The notes under the pieces: model-generated
Database searches by the model: none
Told to the model about the DNA's origin: nothing
Seen by the model: the letters and a program-made list of their open reading frames with translations, nothing else
Assembly: GCF_031769195.1 (NCBI RefSeq)
Contig: NZ_JAVHNP010000004.1
Coordinates: 186,001 to 250,000 of the forward strand
Length of the DNA stretch: 64,000 bases
Reading direction: 5' to 3'
Source of the DNA: Vreelandella sp031769195
GTDB lineage: Bacteria > Pseudomonadota > Gammaproteobacteria > Pseudomonadales > Halomonadaceae
Shown: positions 60,548 through 64,000 of the stretch, piece after piece
Numbering within the stretch: the first letter of the stretch is position 1
Layout: every line of letters begins with the position of its first letter
Translations under genes and position numbers: made by a program

Positions 60548-61541
60548 CCGCGGTGCTAAAAGTGTTGGGCTACTGCTTGGACTCATCGCCACCCTAAGCG
60601 CCTTTTTCACCAGTGCGCTAACAGGGACGACGGAGATTACGTGGCCCTCTTTATGGGCTGCGCTGCATCACTATAACCCTAGCAACGTCACACACATTAT
60701 CTTGCTTACCGAGCGCCTGCCCCGTGCGCTGATCGCGGCGCTCGTGGGGGCCAGCCTTGCCATTGCTGGGGCTTTGATGCAAACCATCACACGTAACCCG
60801 CTGGCGTCGCCAGGGATTCTTGGCATTAATGCAGGGGCGATGTTTTTTGTTGTGGTTGCCGTATCGCTGCTGCCACTGCATACGCCTGCCCACTATGTAT
60901 GGGCGGCGCTACTAGGCGCTTTCGTCGCCGCACTGCTGGTCATGATACTAAGTAGAGGCAAGCACGGAGAGCTGTCGCCGCTGCGCGTTGTGCTGGCTGG
61001 CGTGGCAGTGACCGCGATGTTTGTGGCCTTCAGCCAGGGACTGCTGGTAGTGGATCAACAAAGTTTTGAAAGCGTCCTTTACTGGCTGGCTGGCTCCGTG
61101 TCAGGTCGTGAACTCAATATTGTGACGCCTCTACTGCCGCTATTTGGTGGTGCGCTGCTGCTTAGTGGACTGTTAGTTCGTCACGCCAATGCGCTGTTAT
61201 TGGGGGATGACATGGCCACAGGCCTCGGCTTGCAGGCTAACGCCATCAAACTACTGCTAGGGCTTGTCGTCATTGTACTGGCAGGCAGCTCTGTGGCGCT
61301 CTCGGGCATGATTGGCTTTGTGGGGCTTATCGTGCCTCATATGGCGCGCGGCCTGTTTGGTATTGACCACCGCTGGTTGCTTCCCTCGTGTGCTCTTTTA
61401 GGGGCGTGTCTCTTATTGTTAGCGGATGTCGCCTCAAGGTGGTTAATTCCTCCGCAAGAGATACCGGTAGGTGTTATGACAGCCCTACTGGGTACACCTT
61501 TCTTTATATACTTGGCACGACGCAACATGGCGAGCCAATGA
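60537..61541 (+). CDS. FecCD-type siderophore ABC permease, first subunit
   Basis: 334 residues with about nine or ten membrane helices. LPRALIAALVGASLAIAGALMQTITRNPLASPGILGINAGA is the FecCD signature, and SGMIGFVGLIVPHMARGLFG contains the cytoplasmic coupling loop to the ATPase. The start follows GGAGG and overlaps the binding-protein gene by 11 nt. It forms a heterodimeric channel with the next gene product. Confidence 0.92.
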   Translation: MLNSRGAKSVGLLLGLIATLSAFFTSALTGTTEITWPSLWAALHHYNPSNVTHIILLTERLPRALIAALVGASLAIAGALMQTITRNPLASPGILGINAGAMFFVVVAVSLLPLHTPAHYVWAALLGAFVAALLVMILSRGKHGELSPLRVVLAGVAVTAMFVAFSQGLLVVDQQSFESVLYWLAGSVSGRELNIVTPLLPLFGGALLLSGLLVRHANALLLGDDMATGLGLQANAIKLLLGLVVIVLAGSSVALSGMIGFVGLIVPHMARGLFGIDHRWLLPSCALLGACLLLLADVASRWLIPPQEIPVGVMTALLGTPFFIYLARRNMASQ

Positions 61542-62611
61542 CACACAAGACGATCACACACGAGACAACGCCACTTTCCGAGGCCTCTCTTTCTCAGAAG
61601 GCTGCCCCTCACGGCCTTCTCCTCCACCGTGCGCTATTGCTTAAGTTAGGAGCGCTGGGGCTTCTGCTGTTCATCAGCGCTGGTGTATCACTGAGCCTTG
61701 GCAGCTTCCCTACGTCATTGTCAGCTGTCTTACATGCGTTAGCGGCACCGCAAAGCAGCGATATTGCGTTGATTATCTGGGAGCTGCGACTGCCTAGAGT
61801 CGTACTCGCGATCATGGTGGGCAGTGCGCTGGCGATGGCGGGCGCCCTTTTACAAGGTATTGTGCGTAACCCACTGGCCTCCCCCGATGTCATCGGTATT
61901 ACCAGCGGGGCCGCCCTTGCCGCCGTGCTGTTTCTAGCACTACTCAGCACCACCTGGCATATCCAATGGCTGCCTATGTTTGCCATGCTGGGGGCACTGA
62001 TCTCGGCACTCTTGGTTTTTAGCTTGGCCTGGAAAAACGGGTTAACCCCATCGCGCATGGTGTTGGTAGGCATTGGTTTAGCCGCCGCGATGGGGGCGGG
62101 GACGACCCTGTTAATAGTGATCAGCGATGATGCTGCGGCCATGTCTGCCTACGTATGGCTCACCGGAAGCTTGTATGCCGCACAGTGGGAGCACGTTAAA
62201 GGCCTGCTGCCCTGGCTATTAGTGGCCTCACCAGTGAGCTTAGCGTTTGCCCGCCATGCCGATGCTATGGCGCTGGGTGATCAGGTGGCTGAAGGGCTAG
62301 GCGTGGCGGTGATGCGTAGCCGAGTGTGCCTACTGGCCTGCAGCGTGGTACTCGCGGGGGCGGCCGTCGCCTATGCCGGTGCACTCAGCTTTGTGGGCCT
62401 CATTGCTCCGCATATTGCAGCCAAGCTGGTTGGACGCAACATGGCGCCGCTCATTCCCGCGTCGGCGTTGATGGGGGCATTGATCGTACTCTATGCAGAC
62501 CTTCTCGGGCGGGTGGCCTTTCTACCCAAAGACCTGCCCGCAGGTATTTTCGTCGCTGGCATCGGCGCGCCCTTCTTCGTTTATCTCTTGCATCGGGCGC
62601 GCCATCACTAA
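61538..62611 (+). CDS. FecCD-type siderophore ABC permease, second subunit
   Basis: 357 residues from ATG 61538, which overlaps the previous stop as ATGA. LPRVVLAIMVGSALAMAGALLQGIVRNPLASPDVIGITSGAA and GALSFVGLIAPHIAAKLVGRN are the family motifs. It has a longer hydrophilic N-terminus than usual (about 25 residues). No ATPase gene follows: the next gene is the convergent TonB receptor, 3 nt away. Confidence 0.92.
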   Translation: MTHKTITHETTPLSEASLSQKAAPHGLLLHRALLLKLGALGLLLFISAGVSLSLGSFPTSLSAVLHALAAPQSSDIALIIWELRLPRVVLAIMVGSALAMAGALLQGIVRNPLASPDVIGITSGAALAAVLFLALLSTTWHIQWLPMFAMLGALISALLVFSLAWKNGLTPSRMVLVGIGLAAAMGAGTTLLIVISDDAAAMSAYVWLTGSLYAAQWEHVKGLLPWLLVASPVSLAFARHADAMALGDQVAEGLGVAVMRSRVCLLACSVVLAGAAVAYAGALSFVGLIAPHIAAKLVGRNMAPLIPASALMGALIVLYADLLGRVAFLPKDLPAGIFVAGIGAPFFVYLLHRARHH

Positions 62612-62614
62612 GCC

Positions 62615-64000
62615 TTAAAAATCCAGCTGATACCCCACCGTAAACGTGCGCCCTCGGCCACTGAAGTAGTACTCATCGCTGATACGGGCAGCTTGGGAGT
62701 AGTAGGTAAGGTAGTTCTCATCGGTCAGGTTCTCGATGCCCAGCGATAGCTGCCCCGTGGGGAGCTGGTAGGCAAGCGACGCGTCTACCAAGCCATAGCC
62801 ATCAAAGTCCAGCGCCGGGTTATCGACACTGCGGTCAAAGTAATAGCTGCCTTGCAAGCGGCTAGAGAGCCGGTCGTTCCACACGGCGCTCCAACCTAGC
62901 TTGAGCGTATCGGGGGCGATATTGATCCCGGTGAGCTTGGTCTCCACGCTGCCATCGCCGTCTTGGTCTGATTTGCCTTGGGTATGGGCGTAGGAGAGCG
63001 ACAGGTCATGGCGGTCGGTCACCTGCATGTTGCCGGTTACTTCGACCCCTTGAATTTCGGTTTTCTCACGGCTGCCGACCCACGTGCCGTTTTGCTCGGC
63101 GAGGCGCTGGCCAAAGTCAGAGTTTGACTCGTAGTAGCTCACTTCTAGGCCGTAACGCTCCCAGTCGAAACGCGCGCCAATTTCCTGGTTATCGGTCACG
63201 ATGGGCTGGAGCTGCAGCAGCGTATCCACATCTTGGCCCGGTGTGCCGATACCACGCAGCACGCGGCCTACATCCGGCATACCGAAGCCTTCTGAATAGC
63301 TGGCGTAAAGTTGGGCCCACTCGGTCGCTTGAAAGGTCAAACCCACGTTATAGAGCGTTTCGTCAAAACTGGGGTTGCCGCCACCAACAGCCACGTCGTC
63401 CTGCGTGACGTTGTTACGGTCAATCGTCTGGTAGGCATCCACTTCAAGCTCTGCATGCTCATGACGAACACCCGCGTGTAGCGTGAGCGGGTCGGCAATT
63501 TTGAACTGCCCCTGCAAGAACGGCGCAATGTTGCTGTAGCGGCTTTCCGGCACGTAGGTGCGCCCGGTCTCTACCAGCATTTGGCGGGTTTCATCTTCTA
63601 AAATGTCTAAGCCCACCGTGACGCCTAAACGATCATCCAGCATCCCTTGGCGGTTCAGAGTGAACTTTGCGCCCTGCTTATCGGACTCGTTACGGGTTTG
63701 GTCAAACTGCGTAATGCCGTTTTCATCCTGATAAGGGAAGAACGGCGTGGTGGCAAAGCGTGCCCGGAAGCGCTGGCGATACACCTGCGCATCGACTGCG
63801 TTGCCGTACCAGTCCGCGTGGGAGTAGGCCAAGCGAGCAGTGGTGACTTCATTGAAACCCGGCGCGCCGTCGGGTGTGCCACGTTCGGCGCTGGTCGGAA
63901 TTCCCGCATCGCGGTCGCCCACCACGGGCACATAGTCGTCGCCCTCTTCCAGGTCAAAATGATTAAGCGATACCTCAATATTCTGATTGTCATCGATCCA
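62615..64000 (-). CDS. TonB-dependent siderophore receptor (C-terminal part, 5' end beyond window)
   Basis: About 461 residues can be read, with the frame open to the window edge; the plug domain and TonB box lie outside. The visible part is a beta-barrel: repeated amphipathic strands, YNVGLTFQATEWAQLYASYSEGFGMPDVGRVLRG, AQLYASYSEGF, LSLGIENLTDENYLTYYSQ, and a C-terminal aromatic ending GRGRTFTVGYQLDF recognised by the Bam machinery. It takes up a ferric siderophore across the outer membrane. It is convergent with the FecBCD-like genes and likely delivers the same substrate. Confidence 0.92.
   Translation of the reverse strand, partial: WIDDNQNIEVSLNHFDLEEGDDYVPVVGDRDAGIPTSAERGTPDGAPGFNEVTTARLAYSHADWYGNAVDAQVYRQRFRARFATTPFFPYQDENGITQFDQTRNESDKQGAKFTLNRQGMLDDRLGVTVGLDILEDETRQMLVETGRTYVPESRYSNIAPFLQGQFKIADPLTLHAGVRHEHAELEVDAYQTIDRNNVTQDDVAVGGGNPSFDETLYNVGLTFQATEWAQLYASYSEGFGMPDVGRVLRGIGTPGQDVDTLLQLQPIVTDNQEIGARFDWERYGLEVSYYESNSDFGQRLAEQNGTWVGSREKTEIQGVEVTGNMQVTDRHDLSLSYAHTQGKSDQDGDGSVETKLTGINIAPDTLKLGWSAVWNDRLSSRLQGSYYFDRSVDNPALDFDGYGLVDASLAYQLPTGQLSLGIENLTDENYLTYYSQAARISDEYYFSGRGRTFTVGYQLDF

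Overview
The window looks like a chromosomal segment of a moderately halophilic gammaproteobacterium, most likely Halomonadaceae (Halomonas or Vreelandella). The basis is the overall protein character, a Pseudomonas-type arginine succinyltransferase operon with separate alpha and beta subunits, FabV as enoyl-ACP reductase, a dddA/dddC-like 3-hydroxypropionate module, and an extra Mrp/complex I-like proton-conducting operon. Coding density is high. I saw no rRNA, tRNA, CRISPR array, prophage or intact insertion sequence, and no gene-free stretch longer than about 300 bases. One undetermined base (24951), flanked by two identical 64-bp copies, marks an assembly join.

Layout. 1-1710: the end of a sodium:solute symporter gene with its small DUF3311 partner. 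1958-9769: arginine catabolism (aruC, aruF, aruG, astD, astB, all minus strand, mostly overlapping), with an ArgR-type AraC regulator upstream and a GNAT gene downstream. 9966-17334: housekeeping and stress genes (fabV, glutathione peroxidase, LysE exporter, YebC/YeeN paralogue) and a three-gene set of degenerate ATPase-like protein, MscS channel and DUF429-like protein. 17424-28823: a quinone-oxidoreductase-like enzyme, ABC exporter, AbrB-type permease, RIO kinase, dbpA, ybaK, a DUF3008 protein, a small lipoprotein, a CDF transporter divergent from a LysR gene, and a PIN-PhoH protein.

28895-35355 is the most unusual region: five minus-strand genes joined by four consecutive 4-nt overlaps. 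They encode an MbhD/MrpC-like fusion, three different antiporter-like (NuoL/M/N, MrpA/D) subunits and a YihY-family membrane protein, with no hydrogenase, no peripheral complex I genes and no MrpE/F/G genes. An esterase, an SLC13/TrkA-C transporter, a heptamer repeat and a cold-shock gene follow.

38619-42881: a GMC dehydrogenase and a CoA-acylating semialdehyde dehydrogenase divergent from a LysR regulator, probably 3-hydroxypropionate to acetyl-CoA. 42955-54927: exported MsrA, succinate-semialdehyde dehydrogenase, PgpA, a DUF533 protein, SbcCD, a PncC-NadE fusion protein, a DASS transporter and a CDP-alcohol phosphatidyltransferase. 55098-56297: three small proteins of unknown function. 56537-59462: SstT, then an XRE-cupin regulator with AzlC/AzlD behind a 44-bp palindrome. 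59461-64000: a Fur-box-preceded FecB/C/D-type iron-siderophore importer without its ATPase gene, convergent with a TonB-dependent receptor that runs off the window edge.
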